Shown here: piece after piece, positions 1 to 12,184 of the stretch
Layout: each line of letters starts with the position of its first letter
Position numbering within the stretch: the stretch's first letter is position 1
From: Conchocele bisecta
Taxonomy: Eukaryota > Mollusca > Bivalvia > Lucinida > Thyasiridae
Assembly: GCA_029237695.1 (NCBI GenBank)
Contig: CM055274.1
Span: forward strand, 64,973,484 to 65,037,483
Reading direction: 5' to 3'
Length of the DNA stretch: 64,000 bases
Made by a program: the position numbers and the translations under genes
The notes under the pieces: model-generated
Told to the model about the DNA's origin: nothing
The model's input: only the letters and a program-made list of their open reading frames with translations
The model's database searches: none

Positions 1-2751
1 TGGTAACAGGTGTGATTGTTGGTGGGCAGGTGTGAATGATTAACAGGTGGTTGGATGATATTTTGGTTTTGGGCAGGTGTGATGAGGGTTAAACAGGTGG
101 TATGGATGTAACAGGTGAAATATGGGGGTAACACGGTTGCAAAGTTTTTGTAAACAGGTGAGTGAATTTGATGGATAACAGTGAGATGAAGGTAACAGGA
201 GGGGGGGTAGGATTGAAGTAATCAGGAGTTTGAATTTGGGCAGGTGTGATGATGGGGTAACAAGTGTTTTTTTTGATGAAGGTAACAGTGTAGAAGTTGT
301 GGCTGGTGAGATGGAAATGTTTAACCAGGTGAGAAGTTTTGGTGGCAGGTGTGATTTGAGTAAACAGGTGTAGATGTTGTAACCGGTGTTAATTGGTTTA
401 GTAACAAGGTTGTTAAATGATGTAAAAGGTGAATGTGTAACAGGTTGTAAGAAAAATTTATTATTGTTTTTTAAAACAGGTGTAATGAGTAACAGTGTAA
501 TGTGTAACAGGTTTAATTGTAACAGTGTAATGTTTATCAGGTGTGATGATGTACCAGGGCACTGTTGTAGACAGGTGTAAATGAGTATCAGGTGCAAATG
601 TTAGTAAACAGGTGTAATGATGTAACAGGTGATAATGATGTATCAGGTGTAATGATGTAACTGGTGTAATGATGTAACAGGTGCAATGTTTAAACAGGTC
701 ATATGTAACCGTTGTAACAGGTGTGATGATGTAACAGGTGCAAATGTTGGACAGTGTACATGATGTAACAGTGCAATGTTAAACAGGTGTAATGATGTAG
801 ACAGTGTAATGTGTAACAGGTGTAAGATGTAGAACAGTGCAAATGTGTGTAACAGGTGCAAATTTGAAAAAAAATGTAACTTGTACAGGTGTGATGATGT
901 AACAGGTGTGATGATGTAACAGGATCAGGAAGTAACAGGTGTATGATGTAACAGGTTGATGGTGTGGCATTGTCATGTTATGTCAGTGTGATGTAACAGG
1001 AGTGATGTGTTGTGCAGGTGTAATGTTTAACAGGTGTAATGATGTAACAGGTGTAATGATGTAACAGGTGTAATGATGTAACAGGTGTGATGATGTAACA
1101 GGTGTGATGTTGTGGCAGGTGTGATGATGTAACAGGTGTGATGATATAACAGGTGTGATGATGTAACAGGTGTGATGTAACAGGTGTGATGATGTAACAG
1201 GTGTGATGTAACAGGTGTGATGATGTAACAGGTGTGATGATGTAACAGGTGTGATGATGTAACAGGATGTGATGATGTAACAGGTGATGGTACAGGAGTG
1301 ATGATGTAACAGGTGTGATGTGATAACAGGTGTGATGATGTAACAGGTGTAATGATGTAACAGGTGTGATGATGTAACAGTGTGATGATTTGTAACATGT
1401 GTGATGATGAAACAGGTGTGATGTTTGTAACAGGTGTGATGATGTAACAGGTGTGATGATGTAACAGGTGTGATGATGTAACAGGTGTGATGATGTAACA
1501 GGTGTGATGATGTAACAGGTGTGATGATGTAACAGGAGTGATGATGTAACAGGAGTGATGATGTAACAGGTGTGATGATGTAACAGGTGTGATGATGTAA
1601 CAGGTGCAATGATGTAACAGGTGTAATGATGTAACAGGTGTAATGTTGTAACAGGTGTAATGATGTAACAGGTGCAATGTTGTAACAGGTGTAATGATGT
1701 AACAGGTGTAATGTTGTAACAGGTGCAATGATGTAACAGGTGCAATGATGTAACAGGTGTAATGATGTAACAGGTGTAATGATGTAAGGTGGTAATGATG
1801 TACAGGTGTAATGATGTAACAGGTGCAATGTTGTAACAGGTGTAATGATGTAACAGGTGTAATGATGTAACAGGTGTAATGATGTAACAGGTGTAATGAT
1901 GTAACAGGTGCAATGTTGTAACAGGTGTGATGATGTAACAGGTGTAATGATGTAACAGGTGTAATGATGTAACAGGTGTAATGATGTAACAGGTGTGATG
2001 ATGTAACAGGTGTGATGATGTAACAGGTGTGATGTGGCAGGTGTGATGATGTAACAGGTGTAATGATGTAACAGGTGTAATGATGTAACAGGTGTAATGA
2101 TGTAACAGGTGTAATGATGTAACAGGTGTAATGATGTAACAGTGTGATGATGTAACAGGTGTGATGATGTAACAGGTGTAGATGTAACAGTGTGATGATG
2201 TAACAGGTGTGATGATGTAACAGGTGTAATGATGTAACAGGTGTGAATGATGTAACAGGTGTGATGATGTAACAGGTGTGATGATGTAACAGGTGTGATG
2301 ATGTAACAGGTGTGATGATGTAACAGGTGTAATGATGTAACAGGTGTGATGATGTAACAGGTGTGATGATGTAACAGGTGTAATGATGTAACAGGTGTGA
2401 TGATATAACAGGTGTGTTGTTGTGGCAGGTGTGATGTAACATGAGTGATGTTGTTGTGGCAGGTGTGATGTTGTATCAGGTGTGATGATGTAACAGGTGT
2501 GATGATGTAACAGGTGTAATAATGTAACAGGTGTGATGTTGTGGCTGGTGTGATGTAACATGAGTGATGTTGTTGTGACAGGTGTGATGATGTAACAGGT
2601 GTGATGATGTAACAGGTGTAATAATGTAACAGGTGTGATGTTGTGGCTGGTGTGATGTGGCAGGTGTGATGATGTAACAGGTGTATTGATGTAACAAGTC
2701 TGATGATGTAACAGGTGTGATGATGTAACAGGTGTGATGTAACCTGTTACA
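1..2751. repeat. Minisatellite array 1 (15-18 bp unit), runs off the left edge
   Basis: The whole stretch is a tandem array of short units close to GATGATGTAACAGGTGT, with variants (AATG for GATG, GTGGCAGGTG for GTAACAGGTG). The left 900 bp are more diverged than 1020-2750. Every unit holds CAGGTG, which resembles an acceptor (AG) and a donor (GT) at once. A word of 23 bases at 2444-2466 is identical to the word spanning the acceptor of the exon that starts at 2857. The long minus-strand open frames across it (for example 978-2561, rich in HHTCYIITP) reflect the repeat and not a gene. The array continues beyond position 1, so the upstream intron is also repeat-filled. Confidence 0.97.
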
Positions 2752-2836
2752 TCATTACAGCTGCCACAACATCACACCTGTTACATCCTCACACTGTTAC
2801 ATAATCAAACCTGCCACAACATCACACCTGTAACAG
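2752..2836 (-). repeat. Inverted block of array 1 units next to the exon acceptor
   Basis: From about 2752 the array units appear as reverse complement (TGTTACATCATTACAG, GCCACAACATCACACCTG), then return to forward orientation (GTAACAGGAGTGATG) just before the exon. This makes a large potential fold-back between the array and the last 100 bases of the intron, where the branch point and pyrimidine tract of the exon should lie. Confidence 0.85.
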
Positions 2837-2856
2837 GAGTGATGTTGTTGTGGCAG

Positions 2857-3014
2857 GTGCGGCGTGGCGGCCACCGGTACCTACAGGAGCCGGAGTTGAA
2901 GGAGGAGGGCGGCACGCCGGCAATTGTAGAGGCCGTGCGCGCGGGCCTCGTGTTCCAGCTGAAACAGGCGGTCACCTCGCCCGTCATAGCCGACACGCAG
3001 CGCCGCATGTACAG
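2857..3014 (+). CDS. Exon of a class V aminotransferase (cysteine desulfurase-like) protein
   Basis: An internal exon of 158 nt, about 52 residues. The peptide reads RGGHRYLQEPELKEEGG and continues TPAIVEAVRAGLVFQLKQ, the pattern of the large-domain C-terminal side of cysteine desulfurase-like PLP enzymes (an EEGGTP loop followed by a helix). I recognise the family from this pattern and from the next exon; no search was run. The acceptor is TTGTGGCAG before 2857 (phase 0). The donor is TACAG followed by GTGGGA at 3015 (phase 2), matching the phase of the exon at 24911. The exon is GC-rich inside AT-rich repeats. The catalytic lysine and N-terminal half must lie left of the window. The protein would be a soluble PLP enzyme; its substrate cannot be deduced. 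The upstream intron is entirely minisatellite. Confidence 0.85.
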
Positions 3015-3129
3015 GTGGGAAAGTGTCCAACTTTTATATTGAATTACATATAAACAATAATGGTAGTGAATGTAGATAGACATTTCATTTTGCACTTTGT
3101 AAAATGCTACTCGCTGTATAAGATCGCTT

Positions 3130-3634
3130 CAGAATGCAAGCACTGTTGAAATGTATTTATATGAGCCAGTCCATGGGAATACCAACCGTATGGCTAAAAC
3201 GACATTTTCACTTTTTGTCACACCTGCTTTGGACACTTGTGAGCATTTGGAACACACTTATGCCCACTATTAACATGACCTTGACCTGTTTGACCTTCAC
3301 ATGGTTGTGGAAAACACTTGGGCATTATTTCACATCAAAAAGTTTGTACAAGTTTCATCAACATCATATAACTTTAATATTACTTGATGGATTGATTCAA
3401 TATTTTGACAATTGATACATGTAAGCATTTGGAACACACTCATGCCGCCATGAACATGATCTTGCTTACTGTAGCACATGGCCATGATCATGTTACGTTC
3501 AAATGCCTCGGCAGGTGCGACACCGCTTCCGTGGCAGAATTCCTGTTTATGTCAAAATATTTGTACTAATTTCTTCATCACCATATAACTTCCCCTGACC
3601 CTTTTGACCTTCACATTGTTCTGGAAACACTTTT
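3130..3634 (+). mobile_element. Family A: tandem core (about 230 bp unit) with one tail
   Basis: Core units contain GAGCATTTGGAACACACTCA, ACATGACCTTGACC and AAGTTTGTACAAGTTTCATC. A terminal tail at 3501-3547 reads CAAATGCCTCGGCAGGTGCG, then ACACCGCTTCCGTGGCAGAA, then TTCCTGTT. The same core and tail recur at 24110-24888 and 53470-54455. More core sequence follows the tail to 3634, so pieces of at least two copies are interleaved. No protein-coding potential is visible. Confidence 0.8.
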
Positions 3635-3636
3635 TT

Positions 3637-3908
3637 GTAGCGCCTGCTTTAGTAGAAGGCGCGACTATAGTCCCACGCTGTTTCCAGTCGTTGTCGTCCG
3701 CTTTGTCAACAAATTTGTATAAGCTTTGCCATTAACATGACCTTGATCTTTTTTTACCTTCACTTTTGCAGAAGTATGTAGCCCAATTTTTTGCTCAAAA
3801 AGTTTGTACAAGCTTCTTCATCATGTATAACTTTAATATTACTTGACGGATTGCTTCTATATTTGGACACTTGATATATGTGAGCATTTGGAACACACTC
3901 ATGCCGCT
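3637..3908 (+). mobile_element. Family A/b-type head with core unit
   Basis: A hairpin head begins right after six T (3631-3636): GTAGCGCCTGCTTTAGTAGA, then AGGCGCGACTATAGTC. It matches the heads at 20807 and 33956, where the stem is GCGCCTGC...GCAGAGGCGC. One degenerate core unit of family A follows. No tail is seen; the copy ends where the SINE-like sequence starts at 3909. Confidence 0.75.
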
Positions 3909-4135
3909 GTGGGTGGCAGGTGGGCGCATGCGATTTAATGATTGGGATTCATCCTTACCTGAATCCCGAAATGAGACCTGGTTTGGCCCTCGGGTACGTC
4001 TGGCATTCTTGTATTTGAGGGTTAAATCTGTTTACACCCCTTGTATGAGTAATACGATTATTCTGATTTCAGGGCTGAATATATTGTTATCGATGTAAAT
4101 ATTCGGTTCTGATTTTGGAATCACGATAGCAAGCG
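3909..4135 (+). mobile_element. SINE-like element, family S2 (degenerate)
   Basis: It contains GTGGCAGGTGGGCGCATGCG, GATTCATCCTTACC and, near the end, ATTATTCTGATTTCAGGGCT followed by GAATATAT. The same words recur at 27598-27780, 35815-36072 and, inverted, at 50765-51010. It has no open frame of note. SINE status is inferred from size, copy number and family resemblance; the tRNA-like promoter boxes are not clear in this copy. Confidence 0.55.
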
Positions 4136-4490
4136 GGGCATATTTCTGTATGTCCGTCTGTGTAGATTTACGTCATAAGTAAAAAAAAAGTTTTTAAGAC
4201 TTTCTCCATCGTGTAATATCTTCAATAATACTTGAAGGATTGTTTTAATATTTGGACAGTTCACTCACATGAACATGCGTGACGCACTCGCACCACAAAT
4301 GACATGACCATTGTGACTTTCAAAATGGTGCTGAAACACTTAGCCATTTTCTTATGTCAAAAGGTTTGTAAGAGTTTATCATGCCATATCTTCACTTTTA
4401 CTTGAAGGATTGTTGTCATATTTAGACAGTTCATTCATCTGAACATGTGTGACACAATCACACCATGAATGACGTGACCATGGCCTGTGT
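4136..4490 (+). repeat. Two degenerate core units (about 170 bp each)
   Basis: Paired words such as TATTTGGACAGTTCA (also TATTTAGACAGTTCA), GAACATG(C/T)GTGA and TGACATGACCA (also TGACGTGACCA) recur about 170 bp apart. It starts with a head-like fragment (GCGGGGCATATTTCTG) near 4135-4160. It is a remnant of a head-core-tail element with no tail. Confidence 0.6.
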
Positions 4491-4805
4491 TGATTTGATG
4501 AAATTCCCTCAAATATTTATTTTATTGCAAAAAAACGATTTTCCTATGGGAATTTAACGTGGGTGCTAAAAATAGATTTGTTAAAATATTATTTTAGCAC
4601 TGGAACGATTTTCAAAATCTAACTTGTTTTCTTAGTTACATCATTTCCAAGCTATCTAGCCAGGTATCGGAGTCGATTTCCATATTTCTTTTTATACCCT
4701 CATTGTCTCTCATTGTATCCTCCTGTTTTCTCCATGTAAAGCATTGTTTTTTCGCAATAAAATCAATATTTGATGGAATTTTATAAAATAATGAAATTTG
4801 GGGAG
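4491..4805. other. AT-rich intronic spacer, nothing recognised
   Basis: No repeat family, open frame or regulatory site could be supported here. It is ordinary AT-rich intron sequence between two repeat blocks. Confidence 0.5.
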
Positions 4806-5789
4806 AGTGGCTTTTTTTAGTGAGCTATTGTTACCGCTTTTTGTCCGTCGTCGTCCGTCCACAAATTCAAACGTCTTCTTCTCCTGAACCGCTGGGCTTC
4901 AAATGGAGGTTGTCTCCAATCCAAGATGGCCACCGTTGAAAAATAGCACAAATTCTTTAAAAAAAATCTTCTCACAAACCGCCAGACAGATTTTGACGAA
5001 ACTTGGCAGGAATTGGCGATGTACTATGAGCTTTCAAAATCGTGACCCCGGGGTCAAAAATGGGCGTGACCCAAGGGGTCAAATTTCATATTTGACCAAA
5101 TATGGTCAAATCATATATCAAATCGAAGCTGTCGATGAGACGATCGCTCTGGTGGAGCTGAATATGGTTGCATCATATATCAAATCAAGATATCAACAAG
5201 ACAATCGCTCTGATGCAGTTTTCATCGAAATCGGATGATTACGTCATCCTAGATGGCTGCCAAAAGGTCATCGTTTTAGTTGAGATTTCAAACGTCTTCT
5301 TCAGAAGAACCGGTTGGCCAATGCTAGTCAACCTTCACAACTATGGTCCTTGTGAGAAGGCTTTTCAGATTTGTTAAAATGGAGGTTGTCGCTAATGCAA
5401 GATGGCCGCAGTCTAAAAATTGTACAAATTCTTAAAAAAAAATATGTTCTCATGAACCGTCGGACTGATTTCGACAAACCTTGGCAGAAATGATCGATGT
5501 ACAATGCTCTTTCAAAGTTGTTAAAATGGTGATGCTGGTGTCATGTCATATACCAAATCAAAGGTATTGACGAGCAGATCGATGTGGTGCATTTCTTGTC
5601 AAAATCGGATAATTACATCATCCAAGATGGCATCCAAATTGTCATAAGGTCATCCTTTTATTACAGATTTCAAACGTCTCCTTCTCGTGAACCGCTGGGC
5701 GTTGTTGGTCAAACTTTATAGGGATGATGTTTGTGAAGCCTTTTCAGAATTGTTAAAATGGAGGTTGTCGCTAATCCAAGTACATTTTT
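4806..5789 (+). mobile_element. Element related to family g (450-bp core type)
   Basis: The head is partial: AGTGAGCTATTGTTACCGC after a run of T, followed by GTCCGTCGTCGTCCGTCC. Two core units follow with the g-type phrases AATCCAAGATGGCC, GACCCCGGGGTCAAAAATGG and GATTACGTCATCC. A related copy sits at 23076-23655. The peptides open in this region (for example 4903-5238) are repeat-derived. Confidence 0.75.
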
Positions 5790-6225
5790 AGCTCGACTAT
5801 TCGAAGAATACTTCGAATAGTTAGAGCTTATGTTGTCACCCCGGCGTCGGCGTCACCGTCACGTCACGCCTTGGTTAAGGTTTTTAGTAAAGCTTGTATA
5901 TGGAATACTACTGGCCCTACACCCACCATACTTGGACAACTTCATCTCCTAGTGATGTACATCAATAACCCCTGATCTATATTTGACCTTGACCTACATT
6001 TTCTCTTGAATTACTTAGTTAATTCCCCTTGGTTAAGGTTTTTAGTCAACCTTGGTTAAGGTTTTTAGTCAAGCTTGTACATGGAATACTATTGTGCATA
6101 CCGACACCAAAACTTGGACAACCTTTTCTCATAGGGATGTACATCAATAACCCCTGATCTATATTTGACCTTCACCTACATTTCCTCTTGAATTACTTAG
6201 TTAATTCCCCTTGGTTAAGGTTTTT

Positions 6226-6772
6226 ATACGATCGTTTTTAAAAAACGGTACATATTATGTTTTACCGCACGGTGGGCAGGCGGGCAGGCGGGCGGGTGGG
6301 TGGGCGGGCGGCTGAAGAAAAAGCGCATAGTTCGTGTACACAACTCCTCCGAAACCGTTCAGTCGATCGATCTGAAACTATACACACGTCTTCTACACAT
6401 ATTGAAGATGTGCACCTTGGTGTTTTTATGTCGAAAAAATATTTTTTAACAAAAATATTACCTTTTTAACTTAGCCATTTTTTCTACATTTTTCTATGCA
6501 ATTCTATATACGGTACAGAGTTTGTGTACACAACTTTTAAAAAACGGTACGTATTATGTTTTTTCTACATTATCATTTCTACTTTACACTCTACTTTTCT
6601 ATCTCTGCCTAAATTAGTATACATATTTAGCACAACGAGATGAAGAAATAATGCTATAGACTTTCAAATTCTCATTAATGTTTCTTGCCTTGGTGACAGC
6701 TTCACATTTCTGCATCTTCGCTGTCTGGCCCATATTCGACGGGCGTATTTTGTGACTTGCGGCACTCTTGTT
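6226..6772 (+). mobile_element. Element d, copy 1, inserted in family c
   Basis: It begins ATACGATCGTTTTTAAAAAA with CGGTACATATTATG, followed by a (GGGC)-rich stretch (6276-6310). It ends CGGCACTCTTGTT at 6772 and is followed at once by AGTCAACC of the host core. The left flank is GGTTAAGGTTTTT. A partial internal repeat of the head lies near 6535-6560. A second copy (50039-50488) shares both ends. Confidence 0.85.
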
Positions 6773-8143
6773 AGTCAACCTTGGTTAAGGTTTTTGTCTC
6801 GCCCGCGAAGCGGAAAGCGAGACATAGGTTTTGCTTTTCCGGAGTCGGCGTCGTCGTCGTCATCATTCAATGTTAAGTTTTCGTGTTACGGTCATTACTT
6901 CAACACCTTATCAGCTACAGTCATCAAACTTTATACATACCTTTACTATGATATGTAGATGAATATAGGACTATTAAAAAAAAATCCGGGCTTCAGGGTC
7001 AAGGTCAAACTCTATTTCTTTCTATGCTACAAACTGAACATTAATGCATGAAGACCCGTTTTCTTGTGCGCTCTGTACACCTTACCTGTAGAGAGAACAA
7101 TAGCCTTCTCCAGTTCAACACTTCTGCATGTGCAAGCAAGTGCAAATTTCCAGATTGACCACTAAATGTCCAGCTAAATTATTACAGGTAATTTATACAG
7201 GTAAATTATTATACCTGGGTATTACATTTCCGTAAACTGTGTTGACAATATTGTGGCAATATGTGGACCTGTGCAGATATGATATGTAGATAAATATAGG
7301 ACTATTATAAAAATTCTGGGCTCCAGTAGCGAGCATTATTTTTTGGTTAATTTTAAAAAAAAAAAAAAATTAAACTTTTTTTTCATTTTTAGCCATTTTT
7401 GTTTGGAAAAAAAATCATTTTAAACTTCTTTTTTTTTAATTTTTTTTCCATTTTTAGCCAGTTTTTTTTTTGGCAAAAAAATCCACGCTATTGGATTGGC
7501 GAAAGCCAGGCGGGCGTGCGGCGTCCACAATCAATGTTAAGTTTTCGTGTTTCAGTCCATTTCTTTGTTACTGTAACACATAGGACCAACAAACTTTCAC
7601 AGCTTCATAACCAAGGGGTGCCCACCACATATCACTATCCAACATGTTACCTTTTTGAACTTGACCCATTTTTTCCGCGCAGTCAATGTTAACTTTTCGC
7701 GTTTACAATGTTAAATTTTAAATTTTCGTGTTTAAGTCCATTTCTTTGGTACTGTACCACCTAGGACCACCAAGCTTTCACAGCTTCATAACCAAGGGGT
7801 GCCCACCACATACAACTATCCAACATGTGACCATTTTTTTTACCTTCACCTATTATTTCTACGTAATTGACTTAGCCATTTTCAACGTTAACTTTTTAAC
7901 GTACGTCTGGTTAAAGTTTTTTGGTTAAAGTTTTTTGTTATACTATATCTCTGCAACTGCTTCGCCCATTACCTTGAAACTTTACATGGGTGTTTATCAT
8001 CATCCATATTTTCATTCTACCCCCCAACTGTGCGGCCCCTGTGCCCAATGTCAAGGTCAAATTACTTTGATTTTTTTGTGTACTATATCTCTGCAACTGC
8101 TTCACCCATTACCTTGATACTTCACATGGGTGTTTATCATCAT

Positions 8144-9094
8144 TGTCGCGCCCGCTTGCGGAAAGCACGATATAGTCGGCATTTTGGCATACGTCCGTCC
8201 GTCCGTCCGTTCGTCCGTCCGTCCGTCCGTCCGTCCGGGCACACATTAGGGTACTTATGTGACTAGCCCCACAGGGTTATGGACTTAGTAAAGGATAGGG
8301 TTGGTTACAATTAGCCACCTAAAAAATCCTTTTATGTGGCTAAAAATCGTTTTATGTGGCTAATATTTAACATGTGATAAGCCACATAAGTATAGTACTG
8401 TAAGAACGTCCGTCCGTCCGTCCGTCCGTCCGTCCGTCCGTCCGGGCAGACATTAGGGTACTTATGTGGCTAGCCCCACAGGGTTATGGACTTGGTAAAG
8501 GATAGGGTTGGTTACAATTAGCCACCTAAAAAATCGTTTTATGTGGCTAAAAATCGTTTTATGTGGCTAATATTTAACAAAAAACACGTCCGTCCGTCCG
8601 TCCGTCCGTCCGGGCAGACATTCAGGTACTTATGTGGCTAGCCCCACAGGGTTATGGACTTGTTAAAGGATAGGGTTGGTTACAATTAGCCACCTAAGAT
8701 ATTGTTTTATGTGGCTAAAAGTGGTTTTATGTGGCTAATATTTAACATGCGATAAGCCACATAGTTACCTGAAAGTAAGAACGTCCGTCCGTCCGTCCGT
8801 CCGGGCAAACATCAGGGGTTTAGGAGCTTAGGGTAAGGGTTAGTTTCCTTTGAAGTTCTTTGAACTTATACCATTAGCCCATAAAACCTTTTGAAGTTTA
8901 GGGGCTAGTCCTTTGATCTTTTATATAGCAAATAGCCCATAAACCCAAAATGTTGGTACGTCCGTCCGTCCGTCCGTCCGTCCGTCCGTCCGTCCATCCG
9001 TGTGTCCGGTTAAAGTTTTTCCATCTACTATATCTCTTTTTTTAGTGTCCATGCCTCGCCCCAAGGCGCGACATGCAGGCCACGGCCATCTAGT
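8144..9094 (+). mobile_element. Element h, copy 1 (inside f)
   Basis: The head is GTCGCGCCCGCTTGCGGAAA then GCACGATATAGTCGGC. The tail is CCCCAAGGCGCGACATGCAG then GCCACGGCCATCTAGT, a class II tail shared with the element ending at 45133. This copy is enlarged by the (GTCC)n-linked repeats at 8180-9000. Shorter copies lie at 18984-19153 and 59903-60089. Confidence 0.75.
8180..9000 (+). repeat. (GTCC)n microsatellites linked by about 200-bp units with inverted ends
   Basis: Five (GTCC)n tracts occur near 8191, 8409, 8586, 8781 and 8960. The first three spacers share GGGTTATGGACTTAG (or a close variant) and TAGCCACCTAAAA. Each such spacer starts near ACTTATGTGGCTAG, and complete ones end near GATAAGCCACATAAG, so the unit can fold back on itself. 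The fourth spacer is a different sequence built on GGGGTTTAGG(A/G)GC words. Confidence 0.85.
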
Positions 9095-11230
9095 CTACAA
9101 AAAGTGGCCTCGTTTCTTGTTTTTTTTTTCAAATTCTTTTTCCATTTTTAGCCAGGTTTTTTTTTAAAAAATCCAGGCTATTGATTGACGAAACGGGCGG
9201 GAGGCGGCGGCGGGCGGGCGGGTGGCGGGCGGCGTCCACAATCAATGTTAAGTTTTCGTGTTTGAGTCCATTTCTTTGTTACTGTACCACCTAGGACCAC
9301 CAAACTTTCACAGCTTCATAATCAAGGGGTGCCCACCACATATCACTATCCGACATGTTACTTTTTTAGCTCACCTGAGCGAAGCTCATGTGAGCTATTG
9401 TTACCGCAATGTGTCCGTCGTCCATCGTCCGTCGTCGTCGTCGTCCGTGAACATTTTCAAACGTCTTCTCCTCGGTAACCATTGGGCCTATGGTCACCAA
9501 ACTTCATGGTCATGGTCCTTAGTTAGGGGGATTACAAAATTGTTAAAATGACGTCATTACGTAATCCAAGATGGCCGCCGTCTAAAAATAGCACAAATTC
9601 TTAAAAAATCTTCTTCTCAAGAACCGCCAACCGGATTTCGACAAAACTTGATAGGAATGATCGATGTACATTGCTCTTTCAAAGTTGTTAAAATGGTGAC
9701 CCTGGGATTAAAAATGGGCGTGGGGCCCGTGGGTCAAATTGGGGTCAAATTTTATTTTTGACTGAATATGGTCATTTCATATATCAAATTGAAGGTATCA
9801 ATGAGGCGATCACTCTGGTGCATTTTTTGTCGAAATCGGATTGTTATGTCATCCAAGATGGCCGCCGAAAGGTCAAAAGGTCGTTCTTTTATTAGAGATT
9901 TCAAAATTCTTCTTCACATGAACCGCTTGGCCCATGGTAGCCAAACTTAAAAGTTATGGTCCATAGGTGAAGCCTTTTCAGATTTGTTAAAGTAGAGGTC
10001 ATCGCTAATCCAAGATGGCCGCCGTCTAAAAATAGCATAAATTCTTAAAAAATCTTCTTCTCATGAACCGCTTGCCGGATTTCGACGAAACTTGGTAGGA
10101 ATGATCGATGTACATTGCTCTTTCAAAGTTGTTAAAATGGTGACCCCAGGGTCAAAAATGGGCGTGGCCCGTGGGGTCAAATTGGGGTCAAATTTTATTT
10201 TTGACCGAATATGGTCATGTCATATATCAAATTGAAGGTATCAATGAGGCGATCACTCTGGTGCATTTTCTGTCGAAATCGGATTGTTATGTCATCCAAG
10301 ATGGCCGCCGAAAGGTCAAAAGGTCGTTCTTTTATTAGAGATTTCAAAATTCTTCTTCACATGAACCGCTTGGCCCATGGTAGTTTTGTGTGACAAAATC
10401 TCAGCAACTTTGTGTTTGTTGTTGTTGCTGAGTTTTGTTCATCGGTATGAAAACCCATTAGCATTTTTGCCATTTCAAAATATGCCACTGCCACCTCCAA
10501 AACTTACTCTATTTCATAAAACCATAAATCTGAAGTGTTAATGCAAGTATCCTTTCCTGGTAGATGTAGATCTTAATAGAATAAATGATTTAAATTGAAA
10601 CCGGTGTCTTCAAAACTTCCAGCTCCTGCCATTTTGGATAAATACAAAAAGAAAAATCTAAATTTTAACGAAACGAATTAATTTAGATTTTAAATGAAAG
10701 CGCGTGGAAAGCTACTAGTAAGATAACAACAACAATAATATGAAACAGGCACTACCTACATGTATAGCGGGCGACGTTGGTGTATGAAACTAAATTTAAC
10801 AATTTATAGCTTTATCATGATGTTATGCTGCATGTATGAATGGTACTGTAGTAGGTTCGCGTGGTGGGGGGAACGAGTACTTCGGTTGTTCAAGGCCGCT
10901 TTTAGGGTTTTAGGGACCTACCAAAGGCCGTAATCGTAAGGTTCGTAAAGGCTGACGGTTTATTGATAAGTCAGTAGGATGAATAAATCCACCCAGAAAC
11001 GTAATAAACACGTTTCTGGAAGAATAATTTCACCAAACCGTAAGCGTTCGTATATATAAATTGTCGATAGTTTAGCTCAATAGCAATTTATTTGAATACA
11101 CAAGAAGACAACACGAAATATAATGCGTTAGGGCAAGTAACACGAGTGAGAAAAATGAATATATTATGTGGAAAAGGTATTTTGAGACTGAATAATGAGC
11201 GAGTTTGGGGACGAAACCTACCGGGTACGA

Positions 11231-11245
11231 GCGAGCGAGCGAGCG

Positions 11246-11296
<51 letters not shown>
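11231..11296 (+). repeat. (GAGC)n/(GA)n microsatellite
   Basis: GAGCGAGCGAGCGAGCGAGA runs into a pure GA tract up to about 11295. The frames rich in ERERER or SLSLSL across it are artefacts. Confidence 0.98.
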
Positions 11297-11297
<1 letters not shown>

Positions 11298-12184
11298 CTG
11301 CAATAAGCTGACCAGGTACATAGCACGAACAGCGCTTATATAGCGGTTTGTAGGATTAACCTCTATGACCCTTGAAACACGAAAGACAATAATTGATTGG
11401 TCCATTTCGACCAATCAATTAATTGCGCAATTAATCGCCAATTTGGCAGGTTGTAAAATACCGGAAGTTGTTGAAAATCATTGAGTTATTTTCTCCATCC
11501 CTGATGGTCTTTGAGCACATTTTGACTGTGAATATAGCACAGTCCGTGACACAACTGAACAGGTGCGATAAAACGCACTTGCAAATGTTTTCTTGTTTCT
11601 GTTAAGTCATGTCCACTGATTATCATGGATCGCTTGACTATGTCTTGAAAACAAAATCACAAATTCACAAACAAAGGTGCCTGTGGTGAACGTAAATGTT
11701 CAGTGTTAATTGGAATATGTTTGTTTTCCAATTAGTTGAAAGAATGTACATATGATTTGCTGATGGTGTAAATTGGCTAATCTATGGAATATGAAAGTTA
11801 CAGTTCTCTCCATTTTCCTGAATATCTATGGTCACAATTAGCTCCGTTCATTATGCGCGTGTGCCTATTTACACCATCACCCTCTGATATAGTTGTGGAA
11901 ACTGAACACTGATTATGCTCCAGACTACTGTACAGGAGAATGCTGTGGACCGCACTATAGCTCTACTACCGATCGTACATGTAAATCAGGGTAACATTTT
12001 GAGCAACTAATAGATGTACATAGGTACCCATACTGTCAGCATATTTCACTCAATGACTCTGTCAATTAATTATGCATATACTTGGCTGTCATGCACATTA
12101 GTTTAAAACTGTATTTATTTTACAATTATTACAAAAAAAATCATGAGGAAACTTGTCCAAATGCTTTCCTGTTGGCACAGACAG

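Larger units (their letters stand above)
7456..9120 (+). mobile_element. Element f, copy 1, carrying h
   Basis: The head is a hairpin after TTTTT (AGCCAGTTTTTTT..., AAAAAATCCACGCT) followed by GGATTGGCGAAAGCC. The core has two unit types: one with ACTGTACCACCTAGGACCAC, and one with ATATCTCTGCAACTGCTTC and GTCAAGGTCAAATTACTTTG. The tail is a short form ending CCTCGTTTCTTG near 9120. Element h occupies 8144-9094 at the position also occupied in the f copies ending at 19245 and 60172. Confidence 0.8.

Noticed and set aside
978..2561. Long minus-strand open frame of about 527 codons
   Set aside because: It is the translation of array 1 (HHTCYIITP repeats). Overlapping frames in the other two phases are just as long, as expected from a short tandem unit without stops.
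11092..11343. Open frames through the GA microsatellite
   Set aside because: Low-complexity translation (ERERER or SLSLSL) with no other support.
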